Source: B1 sp034439755
Lineage (GTDB): Bacteria; Bacteroidota; Bacteroidia; UKL13-3
Assembly: GCA_034439755.1 (NCBI GenBank)
Contig: JAWXAZ010000034.1
Span: forward strand, 1 to 64,000
Reading direction: 5' to 3'
DNA: 64,000 nucleotides
In this document: one piece after another, positions 17,605 through 27,617 of the stretch
How the letters are laid out: every line of letters starts with the position of its first letter
Position numbering within the stretch: position 1 is the stretch's first letter
Notes under the pieces: model-generated
What the model saw: the letters and a program-made list of their open reading frames with translations, nothing else
Database searches by the model: none
Told to the model about the DNA's origin: nothing
Program-made: the position numbers and the translations under genes

Positions 17605-19278
17605 ATGAGCGATCACAAGATTATATTTTCAATGGCGGGCGTTTCTAAAACGTTTCCTCCTCAAAAACAAGTACTAAAGAATATTTACCTAGGATTTTAC
17701 TATGGCGCTAAGATTGGCGTTTTGGGTTTAAACGGTTCGGGTAAATCGAGTTTACTTAAAATTATTGCAGGCATAGACAAAAACTTCAGTGGTGAAGTGG
17801 TGTTTGACAGCAAAAATTATAAAATTGGTTTTTTAGAACAGGAGCCAAATTTAGACGAAACCAAAACCGTTGTTGAGGTGGTAAAAGAAGGTGTTAAGCA
17901 CATCACCGATATGTTGGATGAGTTTGAAACCATCAATAATAAACTGGCTGATCCAAACCTAGACGGGGATGAGATGATGAAGATTTTGGATAGGCAGGCC
18001 AATGTTATGGAAGAACTTGATAGGCTTGATGCTTGGGAACTTGACACCAAACTAGAAAAGGCAATGGATGCCTTGCGTTGCCCAGAGGCAGATGCACCGG
18101 TAAATGTATTGTCGGGCGGAGAACGCAGGCGCGTAGCTTTGTGCAGGTTAATATTAAGTCAGCCCGATATTCTTTTACTAGATGAGCCTACCAATCACTT
18201 GGATGCGGAGAGTGTAGATTGGCTAGAACAGTATTTAAAGAATTTTCCAGGAACGGTAATTGCAGTTACCCACGACAGGTATTTCTTAGATAATGTGGCT
18301 GGCTGGATTCTGGAACTAGACCGTGGAGAAGGTATTCCTTGGAAAGGAAATTACAGCAGTTGGTTGGAACAAAAAGCAAAGCGTTTACAAGCCGAAGAAA
18401 AATCTGAGAGCAAGCGCGCCAAAGCTTTGGAACGCGAATTGGAGTGGGTACGACAAGGTCCAAAAGGTAGACAAGCAAAGCAAAAGGCCCGTTTAAACAG
18501 CTACGATAGGTTATTGAACGAGGAACAAAAAGAGAAAGAATCACAACTTGAATTGTTTATTCCAGCTGGACCACGTTTAGGAGATGTGGTTATTGAGGCC
18601 AATGGGGTAAGCAAACAGTTTGGCCATAAATTGTTATATGAGAACCTAAATTTCTCCTTACCAAGAGGCGGTATTGTTGGTATTATTGGCCCGAATGGCG
18701 TGGGAAAAACAACCTTATTTAGGTTAATGATGGGCTTAGACAAAGCAGATGGCGGCGATTTTAAAGTGGGCGATACGGTTCAAATATCTTATGTAGATCA
18801 GAGTCATAAAGATTTGCTACCCGAAAAAAGTGTTTTTGAAGTAATAAGTGGTGGCACAGAAACCATGATTGTAGGTGGCAAGCAAGTGAACGCGCGTGCT
18901 TATATTTCTAAGTTCAATTTTAGTGGTACCGACCAAAGCAAGAAAGTAGGAGTTTTATCTGGTGGAGAGCGCAACCGTGTGCATTTGGCAATGGCGCTTA
19001 AGCAAGGTGGCAATGTTTTGTTACTGGATGAACCAACCAATGATATTGACATAAACACCTTGCGTGCATTGGAAGAAGCCATTGAAAATTTTGCTGGTTG
19101 TGTGGTGGTTATTTCCCACGACAGGTGGTTTATAGATAGAATTGCAACACATATTCTAGCCTTTGAAGGCGATAGCCAGATTTACTTTTTTGAAGGAAAC
19201 TACTCGGAATATGAAGAGAACAAAAAGCAACGCTTAGGAGATTCTGCACCACATAGAGTTAGGTTTAAGAATATCTAG
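17605..19278 (+). CDS. ettA: ABC-F translation factor EttA
   Basis: A 557-aa cytosolic ABC-F protein with two ATPase domains and no membrane segment. Domain 1 has Walker A GLNGSGKSSLL, signature LSGGERRRVAL and Walker B DILLLDEPTNHLD. Domain 2 has GPNGVGKTTLF, LSGGERNRVHL and NVLLLDEPTNDID. The charged linker (WVRQGPKGRQAKQKARLNSY) and overall length match EttA, which binds the ribosomal E site and gates the first steps of elongation according to ATP/ADP ratio. The gene follows a methyltransferase gene by 16 bp and is followed by a dead gene. Confidence 0.95.
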   Translation: MSDHKIIFSMAGVSKTFPPQKQVLKNIYLGFYYGAKIGVLGLNGSGKSSLLKIIAGIDKNFSGEVVFDSKNYKIGFLEQEPNLDETKTVVEVVKEGVKHITDMLDEFETINNKLADPNLDGDEMMKILDRQANVMEELDRLDAWELDTKLEKAMDALRCPEADAPVNVLSGGERRRVALCRLILSQPDILLLDEPTNHLDAESVDWLEQYLKNFPGTVIAVTHDRYFLDNVAGWILELDRGEGIPWKGNYSSWLEQKAKRLQAEEKSESKRAKALERELEWVRQGPKGRQAKQKARLNSYDRLLNEEQKEKESQLELFIPAGPRLGDVVIEANGVSKQFGHKLLYENLNFSLPRGGIVGIIGPNGVGKTTLFRLMMGLDKADGGDFKVGDTVQISYVDQSHKDLLPEKSVFEVISGGTETMIVGGKQVNARAYISKFNFSGTDQSKKVGVLSGGERNRVHLAMALKQGGNVLLLDEPTNDIDINTLRALEEAIENFAGCVVVISHDRWFIDRIATHILAFEGDSQIYFFEGNYSEYEENKKQRLGDSAPHRVRFKNI

Positions 19279-19288
19279 GTGATTTAAA

Positions 19289-20790
19289 ATGTTTTTTCAA
19301 ATAAATCAAAATAAGCAAAATAAGCAAAATAAGCAAAATAAGCAAAATAAGCAAAATAAAATTACCTGCGGACTAGCCTCGCTAGCACTACTTTTATCGC
19401 TAATAAAATTATTTGGTGCACCCATAACACACGATAAAGCTATCACTTTATAGAACTATGTAAAAGACAGTTATTGGCATATTATTACCTTCGAGTATCC
19501 AAGTGCCAACAACCATCTTTTACATACCCTGCTTGCCAAGTTGTTTTATTCAATATTTGCCAACCAAGTCTGAATTCTCAGAATACCGAATTTACTTGGA
19601 GCTATTATTTTTTACACAGCAGCTATTAAAATTATAAAATTGTTCGACCCAAAGCTATGTATGCCCATAGCTTTAACCCTTTTTTTTAATACCTATCTAA
19701 TAGATTTTTTTGCTTTATCAAGAGGATATGCATTGTCCATTGGTTTTAGCACTTTGTCTTTACAATCTTACCTAGCAAGTTTTAATAAATTAGAAACAAA
19801 AGCATTCACCTATGCTTGTAAAGCCATTTTAGCTGATTTTAGCTTACTGTATTATTTGGTTGTTTTAAGCACAATACATTTGTTTGTTTTGGTACAAAAT
19901 TGGGTTCAAACAAAAGATATTAAACGTATATTTCTGAACCAAAAGGTAGCTCTGGCATTTATCCTTTTTGCATTATCCATCATTTCTATGCCAATCTATT
20001 AATTGGTTTTACACAAGCAGTTTGATTTTGTTGGCCATAATTCTACCTGGTAAGATTCAGTAATGACCATGTTTTACGCTAGATTTAGCAATTTACATTT
20101 AACAAGAGAATCACGAGTACAAATTTTCATTTTGGTCTCTACTATTGTAAATATATCGATGCATATCCCTTCCTTTCTGTTTATACGATCTCTAATTTTT
20201 AACAAACTAAAAATTAGTAATTGCACCTACAAGCCAAGCTTAGTATATTTCTTTTGGCTTTTGATGTTTGCATAACTATTTTTTTAAATGATTTTTTTGG
20301 ACAAGGAAATCTAATTCATAGAACTACTTTGTTTTTATATCCCTTATTAATTTGGCATATATTTAATGGTTGGCAACCCATACTCAATTATAGGCCAACT
20401 AAATTTATTTGGCTTTGTGCAGGTTGGGTTATTGGAATTAGTTTTTTTGCTAATGCACTTATTAACCTTCAGGTAAAAGAGTTTAAATATTGCACCTATG
20501 ATGCTCTTAGCATTAATATGTTTAAAGCTATTGAAAAAGAAATAAAAAATTCCCATGAAACACCCATTTCTCTTGGTATTTCATGGGAATTTGAGCTTGT
20601 TATAAATTATTATATTCGCAAAGATTATGCAAATAAAATAAATGAAGTAAATAGAGATGGCGTTAAACAAGAGCATACCTATTTATACTTAAAACAGGAA
20701 GATTTAATCAAGAATTACCCGATTGCAGCAGATACTATATGGATGGACTCTACGAGCAAAGAAGTCTATTTTTTGCTTCGAAGAAATTAA
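19289..20790 (+). pseudogene. Dead GT39-like membrane glycosyltransferase gene
   Basis: Reading from ATG 19289, the frame encodes a polytopic membrane protein but is broken by in-frame stops TAG 19451, TGA 19571, TAA 20000 and TAA 20051, plus frameshifts near 20000-20027 and 20211-20275. Between the lesions the protein is coherent: EYPSANNHLLHTLLAKLFYS, ILRIPNLLGAIIFYTAA, SRGYALSIGFS, then several hydrophobic helices and a soluble tail ending LLRRN. The pattern (acidic N-terminal loop, NNHLLHT, RIPNLLG, SRGY) resembles GT39/ArnT-like mannosyltransferases. Mixed lesion types exclude stop-codon recoding. The first codons contain a (Gln-Asn-Lys) repeat tract. Confidence 0.8.
19307..19360 (+). 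repeat. 9-bp tandem repeat (QNK tract)
   Basis: Five exact copies of CAAAATAAG and a sixth with one change. In the frame of the dead GT39-like gene they encode repeated Gln-Asn-Lys before the first transmembrane helix. The tract looks like slipped-strand expansion. Confidence 0.95.
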
Positions 20791-20860
20791 ATTTCTCCCA
20801 TTCATTAATCCCCAATTCAGCATTAAAAAATTTCAAATCGCTTAAATTTGCATACAAAGA

Positions 20861-21295
20861 CTATAACCCATCAAAGTAATAAACATGCGTATCGCTACCA
20901 GTAGTATTTTTTAACCAAAGTTCTTTGGTTGCTAACCTTTGTAAATTGTATATTTCTACATTGGTGCCAATGGTAATCTTAACATCTTCATCATCGTTTT
21001 GGAATGTCCAAGTTCCTTCTCTAATTGATCTTGTAGCAAAGCCAAAAATTGAACCTTCTATGGTTTGCGTTAGAGTACCATCATTTTTCACAAGATAAGT
21101 ATAAGTAGTGCCACTTATATCTTGTTGAGCGCCATTTTTTTCATATTTGTTAAGTGTCCAAGTATTTGTAAAACGGTCTTTTCTCGTTTTTAAAGATATA
21201 ACAGGGTCATCGGTGCCTTTTTTGCACGATGAAAGTGAAAATAAAGAAGTTAAAGCAATTGCAATTGCTAATAAAATTAAATTGGTTTTTTTCAT
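20861..21295 (-). CDS. Lipocalin-like lipoprotein
   Basis: A 144-aa lipoprotein: signal MKKTNLILLAIAIALTSLFS and lipobox LSSC (Cys near residue 24), then a beta-rich domain containing TNTWTLNKYEKNG, GTLTQTIEG and REGTWTFQNDDEDVKI. This is the pattern of small Bacteroidota lipocalin-like lipoproteins of unknown function. ATG 21295 is preferred because an upstream in-frame start would add ten residues before the signal. The gene is alone, between the dead glycosyltransferase gene and rhlE. Confidence 0.75.
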   Translation of the reverse strand: MKKTNLILLAIAIALTSLFSLSSCKKGTDDPVISLKTRKDRFTNTWTLNKYEKNGAQQDISGTTYTYLVKNDGTLTQTIEGSIFGFATRSIREGTWTFQNDDEDVKITIGTNVEIYNLQRLATKELWLKNTTGSDTHVYYFDGL

Positions 21296-21517
21296 GGTTT
21301 GTAGTGTTAAATTATAACAGTACAAAATTGAGATATATTATATAATGGATCAGTGCATAAAAAACGGTAAATGTTGTAAATTTAACATGTTTTGTGCAAG
21401 AGCATTAACTGTATTAAATCACTTTAAATTAGAATCACAGGGCAATATATAATAGAAAAAAAATGGAACAAACACATTCAGTTCTAATCAGGAATCAAGC
21501 GCAATCTATTTTTGCTT

Positions 21518-22783
21518 TTAATCTCTGCCGCGCCAATGACGCTTAGGCTTGTGTGCAGGTTTATTTGCTGGAGGCCTATTGTGCGCAGGAATTTGTTTCT
21601 TAGGTTTAGCCATGTTAGGAACACTTTCTACATAACGTGTATCTAGTGGGAAAGGATGGTTCTCTTGAACCGGAATTGGCTTACCAATTAACTTTTGAAT
21701 GTCTTTTAATTCGCCAAATTCTTCCTCTTCGCAGAAAGAGAAAGCGATGCCATTAAAGCCCGCTCTACCTGTTCTTCCAATGCGGTGAACATAAGTCTCG
21801 GGCACATTAGGCATTTCATAATTAATTACGTGAGACAACTCATCGATGTCAATTCCACGCGAAGCAATATCTGTTGCCAAAAGCACTTTTATTTTACCCG
21901 ATTTAAAATCGCCTAAGGCTGCTTGGCGTGCATTTTGAGATTTGTTGCCATGAATAGCAGCAGCCCTAATGCCCGCCTTATCTAAATCTTTCACAACCCT
22001 ATCGGCACCATGTTTGGTTCTGGTAAAAACCAACACGCTGTTCATTTTTTCTGTTTCTAATAAATGAATAAGCAAACGTTTTTTATCGCCCTTGCTCACA
22101 TAATATAAAGATTGCTGAATGGTGTCGGCGGTAGAAGAAACCGGAGTAACTTCTACTTTTGCTGGATGATCCAAAATGCTATCTGCTAAGCTTTGAATAA
22201 CAGGTGGCATGGTAGCAGAGAAAAATAAAGAATGTCTTTTCTTAGGCAATTTTGCAATCACCTTTTTAACATCGTTTACAAATCCCATGTCCAACATGCG
22301 ATCTGCTTCATCTAGCACAAAAAACTGCAACTCGTTTAAGTGCACATAACCTTGTTGCATTAAATCGAGTAAACGACCGGGCGTGGCAATTAACACATCA
22401 ATTCCCCTGTTTAGCCTATCTACCTGACCGTGTTGCGAGACACCTCCAAAAATAACAGTTTGCTTAATGCCTGTGAACTTTCCGTAAGAGGCAAAACTCT
22501 CTTCAATTTGAATGGCTAACTCGCGCGTTGGGGTAAGAATAAGCGCCTTAATTTTGCGCCTTACCTCTTGGTGGCTTTGAGCTTGCTTGTATAATAATTG
22601 AATAATAGGAATGGCAAATGCAGCCGTTTTTCCTGTGCCAGTTTGAGCGCATCCTAATAAATCTTTCCCTTGTAATAAGATAGGAATTGCTTGCTGTTGA
22701 ATGGGTGTAGGCGTAATGTAACCTTCGGCTTTTAAAGCCTTTAAAATTGGCTCAACTAAATTGAGCTGATCAAATGTAATCAT
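21518..22783 (-). CDS. rhlE: DEAD-box RNA helicase, RhlE type
   Basis: A 421-aa ATP-dependent RNA helicase. All core motifs are present: the Q motif (GYITPTPIQQQAIPILLQGK), I (AQTGTGKTAAF), Ia (PTRELA), II (DEAD, in VLDEADRMLDMGF), III (SAT), V (ATDIASRGIDI) and VI (HRIGRTGRAG). The tail after residue ~385 is basic and proline-rich, as in RhlE proteins that remodel structured RNA during ribosome assembly or RNA decay. It is a single gene; no operon partner is evident. Confidence 0.9.
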   Translation of the reverse strand: MITFDQLNLVEPILKALKAEGYITPTPIQQQAIPILLQGKDLLGCAQTGTGKTAAFAIPIIQLLYKQAQSHQEVRRKIKALILTPTRELAIQIEESFASYGKFTGIKQTVIFGGVSQHGQVDRLNRGIDVLIATPGRLLDLMQQGYVHLNELQFFVLDEADRMLDMGFVNDVKKVIAKLPKKRHSLFFSATMPPVIQSLADSILDHPAKVEVTPVSSTADTIQQSLYYVSKGDKKRLLIHLLETEKMNSVLVFTRTKHGADRVVKDLDKAGIRAAAIHGNKSQNARQAALGDFKSGKIKVLLATDIASRGIDIDELSHVINYEMPNVPETYVHRIGRTGRAGFNGIAFSFCEEEEFGELKDIQKLIGKPIPVQENHPFPLDTRYVESVPNMAKPKKQIPAHNRPPANKPAHKPKRHWRGRD

Positions 22784-22932
22784 AAAAAATTGTGGGCAGA
22801 AAACGGCCTCAAAACAATGATCTAAGCTACCTCCTCTGCAATGATTTCCTTCTAAATTATAGAAATCAATGCCACAAAGATAAGCCTAGCATTGACTAAA
22901 ACTAATTTAAATTTTTTAACGAGCCACCAATA

Positions 22933-24045
22933 TTACATTAAATCAACTAGGTCTTTTGCAATTTTACTACCCAATGCAACACCCATTCCATTAAGTCGCA
23001 CACCCATAAATTGCCGCTCGCTCAGCCTTTTTACCAAAGGTAGCTTATCCTTTCCAAAAGCCATAATTCCGCTCCATTTATATTCAATTTCAAAAGCTGT
23101 GTTGGGAAGAATAATCGTCTTTAAATACACTTCTAGTTGGTCCAATATTTTTTGGTTCGAACCAAACGCTGCTGTTTCTTCTCCTTTAAAATCTAAATTT
23201 CTACCACCCCCAAATATGATGCGATTTTCGAAATTTTTGAAGTAATAATATCCGTCATCAAAGAAGAAAATTCCCTTCACTTTTAAATTGGGAATGGGTG
23301 CTGTGGCAATTACTTGTCCGCGACCAGGATTCAACTCAATACCAGACACAAGTTTTTGGGTAAAGGCATTGGTGCAAATAAATATTTGTTGGGCATAAAA
23401 CGCCATATCAAGCAAGTCAATCATAACGTGGTTACTGTTTTCTTGAATAGATAAAACCTCCGCACCCGTAATTATTTTTACGCCCAATTTCTGGGTATAC
23501 AACCAAAGCTCTTGCATCATTTTTCCTGTATCCAATTGCCCTTCCACTTCATTAAAGACGAGCGATTGAACTTGGTTTTGTGCAAAGCCAAATTTGGCAA
23601 TATCATTAGGCCTAAATGAGAATACATTTTTTTTAAACAGCGGATAAAGCAAGGCATTCATTTGGGGTAATTGGGAAACAAAAGCATCGTCTTGGTTCTT
23701 TAATATAAGTTCATAGCCGCCATGCGATTCAAAGCCAATTGCATGATCCCCCAAACGAGCCCTGAGTAATTGCAAACCCATCCACCTATTTTCTACCAAT
23801 TGTAGTAAATTCTCCTCACCCATTAAATTAATGTCGTGCAGATTTTCGCTCAATGAACCAACACACGCAAAGCCTGCATTCTTAGTACTTGCACCTGTGG
23901 GAAGCAAGCCCTTTTCTAAAACAAGAATTTGCTTATGCGGGTGTTTTTCTTTTAGCTCACAGGCAACAGACAAGCCCGTAATTCCAGCACCTATAACAAT
24001 ATAATCATACTTAATAAGCGAGTTCTTTTCCCAAAAACTTAACAT
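22933..24045 (-). CDS. FAD-dependent oxidoreductase (DAO family)
   Basis: A ~370-aa flavoprotein of the D-amino-acid oxidase/glycine oxidase fold. The dinucleotide-binding site is YIVIGAGITGLSVACELKEK near the N-terminus, followed by VLEKG and the FAD-contacting TGASTKNAGFACVGS. The C-terminal end has GVRLNGMGVALGSKIA, the second FAD contact. Family members oxidise amines or amino acids; the substrate is not evident. ATG 24045 is chosen over 24075 because the earlier start would overlap the amylase gene and adds only polar sequence. The gap to the amylase gene is 13 bp. Confidence 0.8.
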   Translation of the reverse strand: MLSFWEKNSLIKYDYIVIGAGITGLSVACELKEKHPHKQILVLEKGLLPTGASTKNAGFACVGSLSENLHDINLMGEENLLQLVENRWMGLQLLRARLGDHAIGFESHGGYELILKNQDDAFVSQLPQMNALLYPLFKKNVFSFRPNDIAKFGFAQNQVQSLVFNEVEGQLDTGKMMQELWLYTQKLGVKIITGAEVLSIQENSNHVMIDLLDMAFYAQQIFICTNAFTQKLVSGIELNPGRGQVIATAPIPNLKVKGIFFFDDGYYYFKNFENRIIFGGGRNLDFKGEETAAFGSNQKILDQLEVYLKTIILPNTAFEIEYKWSGIMAFGKDKLPLVKRLSERQFMGVRLNGMGVALGSKIAKDLVDLM

Positions 24046-24058
24046 GTTTTTACCACAA

Positions 24059-25900
24059 TTATTTTGCCAACTCAATAATGCGGATGCTGTTTGGAGCCAA
24101 ATTTATTTCAGATAAATTAAGCAGTTCCTCTTCTGTAACATGATCCTTTCCACGGGTAAAACCAGCCATTCTTTCTTGCATGCGTTTGGTATTTAAAAGC
24201 TCGGCCTTCTCTCCCCTATTTAACACAATCATAAAACATTCTGTGTTGGTATATCTAAAGTACACATAGGTGTTTCCTTCGGGCGTAAATTGCATGAGTT
24301 TACCGGTATTAAAGGCTTCATTGTCTTTTCTTAATCGGGCAAATTTTTGAATAAAAAGATATGCTTCATTTTCAAGTGAAGTTCTGCCAGCTGCGGTAAA
24401 TTTATTGAGGGTATCGGTAGCCCAACCTCCAGGAAAATCTTGGCGAATTTGCCCATCATTTGTTCTGGGTATGGGGTTCGTTAATAAAATCTCTGTTCCA
24501 TAATATATACTTGGCACACCCCTCATAGTAAGCAGCAATCCCATGCCTATTTTCCATTTGGCAAAATCTTCATTGATATCGGTAAAGAAACGATTTAAAT
24601 CATGGTTATCTAGAAAGGTAAGATTCATATTGGCATTATTATAAAGACCGTCATGACCAAGTGTATAATATATTTTGGCCAAGCCTTTATCCCATTCTGG
24701 TTTCTGATTTAAAGCCTCCAAAACAGACCAATAAAAATGAAAATCCTTGGCACTTGTAAGATGGCTATTGCTTGCACCTTTATTGTATCCATTGCGTTCG
24801 GTAAAATAGGCCATATTAAGTACACCCGCTTGTTCCCAAATTTCGCCAGTGCTATAAAAATCGGGATATTCGCGTTGTATGTATGCCATACATTGATTCA
24901 TAAAATCAACATCATTATAGCTATACGTGTCAATTCTAAATGCATCTACACCTGCATAATTAATCCACCACAAATAGCTTTGCATTAAATAATTGGCAAC
25001 CCAAGGAGTGCGTTCATTTACATCGGGCATGTGTTGATCAAACCAGCCATCCACCATTCTCTTTTTATCGTAATCGCTGGCATGCGGATCCATGTGGGTT
25101 GTAGCTCTATAATTGGTTCTGGTAAACTCTGTCCATTGGTTCACAAAAGAAGAATCTGGCAAATCTAAAAACATCCAATGCCTGCTTCCTATGTGGTTAG
25201 ACACCATGTCCATCATCAGTTTCATACCACGTTTATGCAATTCATCGGCCAACTGTTTATAGGTTTGGTTCGAACCTAAACGTGGATCGGTTAAATAATG
25301 GTCTGTTAAAGCATAACCATGATAACTATAACTAGGCTGGTCGTTAATTAAAGTTGGGTTTAACCACAAAGTGCTAACCCCTAAATCCTGAAAATAATCG
25401 AGGTGGTTGATAATTCCTTTAATGTCGCCACCATGTCGTGCACCAAGTGTATCGCGCGCCACAGTCTTTTGTTGCAAGTTTGGAAAGGCATCATTTTTAG
25501 GATCGCCATTGCTGAACCTATCTGGAAAGACCAAATAAACTAAATCTGATGCTTCTATTTGATGCGGCATTTTTTGCAAGGTTTGTAAAACATAGTTGAC
25601 CGACTTTATTTTTCCTTCATAAACAAAATCTAGTTGAAAATCCTTGCCGTGATAATTTTGTAAATCTAAGTTGACAATTAAATAATTTGGGTTGGCCAAT
25701 TTTTGAATTTCTTTAATAGCCAAACCCTGTGTATTCATCTTCACTTCAAAGGCCGCTACCTTATTGCCATAAATGCACAATTGTAAATCCCGGGATTCTA
25801 AGTTATGCCACCAAAATTGGGGATCAATGCGCTTTATCTCGGGCTTTTGGGCAAAAATGGATATGCAAGTTCCAAAAAATAATAATAAAACAAAGCTCAT
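24059..25900 (-). CDS. GH13 alpha-amylase family (cyclomaltodextrinase-like)
   Basis: A ~613-aa secreted glycoside hydrolase with a signal peptide (MSFVLLLFFGTCISIFAQ). An N-terminal beta-sandwich (residues ~20-110) of the neopullulanase/cyclomaltodextrinase type precedes the (beta/alpha)8 barrel. Barrel landmarks are LMMDMVSNH, DAFRIDTYSY (catalytic Asp), GEIWEQ (acid/base Glu) and FLDNHDLNRF. The C-terminal beta domain is complete. It should cleave alpha-1,4-glucans or cyclodextrins in the periplasm, like SusA. No susC/susD pair is near, so it is not part of a recognisable utilisation locus here. Confidence 0.9.
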   Translation of the reverse strand: MSFVLLLFFGTCISIFAQKPEIKRIDPQFWWHNLESRDLQLCIYGNKVAAFEVKMNTQGLAIKEIQKLANPNYLIVNLDLQNYHGKDFQLDFVYEGKIKSVNYVLQTLQKMPHQIEASDLVYLVFPDRFSNGDPKNDAFPNLQQKTVARDTLGARHGGDIKGIINHLDYFQDLGVSTLWLNPTLINDQPSYSYHGYALTDHYLTDPRLGSNQTYKQLADELHKRGMKLMMDMVSNHIGSRHWMFLDLPDSSFVNQWTEFTRTNYRATTHMDPHASDYDKKRMVDGWFDQHMPDVNERTPWVANYLMQSYLWWINYAGVDAFRIDTYSYNDVDFMNQCMAYIQREYPDFYSTGEIWEQAGVLNMAYFTERNGYNKGASNSHLTSAKDFHFYWSVLEALNQKPEWDKGLAKIYYTLGHDGLYNNANMNLTFLDNHDLNRFFTDINEDFAKWKIGMGLLLTMRGVPSIYYGTEILLTNPIPRTNDGQIRQDFPGGWATDTLNKFTAAGRTSLENEAYLFIQKFARLRKDNEAFNTGKLMQFTPEGNTYVYFRYTNTECFMIVLNRGEKAELLNTKRMQERMAGFTRGKDHVTEEELLNLSEINLAPNSIRIIELAK

Positions 25901-26204
25901 TTTGTAGGTAGGGTGCTGGGAATTATTCATAGAACGAAGTTACATTTTTTTCTTAGAGCACATCATAGTTAAAAGGAAACTTTATATAACCCATTGTATA
26001 AATTTGGATTCCCTGCTTTTTTATAGTAAATCAAAGAAAAAAAACAGCCATACAAGATATTATTTAAAAAAATAATACTTTTGATTAAAGTACTGTATTT
26101 TTTCAAATTAAAACTTATCGAAATAAGCCATTATAGGCAAACGGGCGCGTTCAAATAAAAAACAAGTCTAAAAGATACAATGAGAAAATAATCTATCAAT
26201 CTAC
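25901..26204. other. Divergent intergenic region without features
   Basis: 304 bp between the amylase gene and a membrane-protein gene, holding the promoters of both. I see no hairpin, repeat or small gene. Confidence 0.4.
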
Positions 26205-26900
26205 ATGAATTTAACAGAAAATATCCCTACCTACATCAGTATTATTTTTGCGATTACAACATTGCTAACTGTTTACTTTTTCTATTTGGCTACCAAAAAA
26301 TCAAAGGCATTTTTAATTCTAATTTTATCGTGGCTTTTGTTGCAATCATGGCTTGGACTTGCCAACTTTTACCAGCAAACATATACCATTCCCCCTAAGT
26401 TTTTACTGCTCATTTTACCACCCATAGCCTTAATTATTGGATTGTTTACAACAAAGAAAGGCAATTTATTTTTGGACCAGTTACTCATTCAAAAACTTCA
26501 TCTGCTTCATGTTATTCGAATTCCAGTTGAATTGGTGCTATACGGTCTATATATTCATAAAATGGTTCCACAATTAATGACATTTGAAGGAAGAAACTTC
26601 GATATCCTTTCGGGAATTAGCGCACCTATCCTCTATTATTTTGGATATAAAAAAAAACAAATACATCCCAAAGTTATTTTAATATGGAATATCATTGGCT
26701 TGGCATTACTCATAAACATTGTGGTTAATGCGGTATTATCGGCTCCCTTTCCTTTTCAAAAATTCGCCTTCAACCAACCCAATATTGCGGTTTTGTATTT
26801 CCCCTTTAATTTGCTCCCATCTTGTGTTGTTCCTCTTGTTTTATTGTCACATTTAGCAAGCATCAGGCAGATCCTAATTGAAAACAAAATCAAATCATGA
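26205..26900 (+). CDS. Polytopic membrane protein of unknown function
   Basis: A 231-aa protein with about six or seven hydrophobic helices (for example ISIIFAITTLLTVYFFYLAT, FLILILSWLLLQSWLGLANF, FLLLILPPIALIIGLF), short loops and a charged C-terminus. Conserved-looking polar positions are few (HVIRIPVELVLYGLY and the FNQPNIAVLYFPFNLLPS segment). I recognise no family. Its last four bases (ATGA) overlap the start of the acetyltransferase gene, so the pair is translationally coupled. Confidence 0.7.
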   Translation: MNLTENIPTYISIIFAITTLLTVYFFYLATKKSKAFLILILSWLLLQSWLGLANFYQQTYTIPPKFLLLILPPIALIIGLFTTKKGNLFLDQLLIQKLHLLHVIRIPVELVLYGLYIHKMVPQLMTFEGRNFDILSGISAPILYYFGYKKKQIHPKVILIWNIIGLALLINIVVNAVLSAPFPFQKFAFNQPNIAVLYFPFNLLPSCVVPLVLLSHLASIRQILIENKIKS

Positions 26901-27448
26901 CAAATCAAATCGAAATACATACAGAAAGGATATTGTTAAAAAGCATCACGCCCCAAATAATTCACAGCTTGTTTTCTACTAAAAATAAAATCGAAATACA
27001 AGCATATTTTGGTTTAGATGAAGATGGCTATCAGTTGTTAAAAACTATGCATGAAAAAGGCATGGAAACTCACCGCATTTCCTTATTTTACTTCCTTCTT
27101 ATTGAAAAGGAAAGTGGCATAGTTTTGGGAGATTGTGGTTTCCATAATTTAAATGCCACACATAGAAGGGCGGAACTATTTTATGCGCTAAAACACGATT
27201 TGGATAAAAGAAAAGGATATATGACTGAGGCTTTGCCAATTATTCTTTCTTATGGTTTTAAAGAATTAAATTTACATAGAATTGAGGCCCTCATTGCCCA
27301 TGAAAATATAGCATCAAAAAAATTGGCAGAAAAACAAGGGTTCAAGCGAGAAGGAATTATGCGAGAAGATTATTGTGTAAATGGTAAAAATGAGGATTCC
27401 ATTTGCTATTCCTTGTTGCAATGGGAATGGCCCCACAATTCAAATTAA
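26897..27448 (+). CDS. GNAT acetyltransferase (RimJ/RimL-like)
   Basis: A 183-aa N-acetyltransferase of the GNAT fold. The N-terminal strand TERILLKSITP, the GDCGFHNLNATHRRAELFYAL region (beta-4) and the acetyl-CoA-binding segment KRKGYMTEALPIILSYGF are all present, ending with the family-typical LHRIEALIAHENIASKKLAE. Such proteins acetylate N-termini of ribosomal proteins or small amines; the target is unknown. It is coupled by a 4-bp overlap to the membrane-protein gene upstream. Confidence 0.85.
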   Translation: MTNQIEIHTERILLKSITPQIIHSLFSTKNKIEIQAYFGLDEDGYQLLKTMHEKGMETHRISLFYFLLIEKESGIVLGDCGFHNLNATHRRAELFYALKHDLDKRKGYMTEALPIILSYGFKELNLHRIEALIAHENIASKKLAEKQGFKREGIMREDYCVNGKNEDSICYSLLQWEWPHNSN

Positions 27449-27617
27449 CGAATCAGATTAAATTAGAATCTCTTATACATCAAGAACAAAGTTGCTTAAT
27501 TGGCCTTAACCAAAAAACGAATTTGTATGAAACCAAAAAAATTAGCCTAAAAAGTTTTTGCATCAGCACTATGCTAGAAAGTTTTAGTCTTAAACAATAA
27601 TTTCTTTAATCTATTTG

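Noticed and set aside
19307..19360. Repeat tract considered as a CRISPR array
   Set aside because: The unit is only 9 bp and has no spacers; it encodes Gln-Asn-Lys repeats in frame.
19289..20002. In-frame TGA and TAG considered as selenocysteine or pyrrolysine codons
   Set aside because: The same frame also has TAA stops and frameshifts, and no SECIS-like hairpin follows the TGA.
23154..25276. GGTTCGAACC at 23154 and 25267, which looks like a tRNA T-arm core
   Set aside because: Both lie inside well-supported protein genes, no cloverleaf or acceptor stem can be drawn around them, and they belong to the recurrent palindrome family.
27403..27600. A 65-codon plus-strand open frame after the GNAT gene
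   Set aside because: It overlaps the GNAT gene in another frame, has no ribosome-binding site and shows no recognisable protein pattern.
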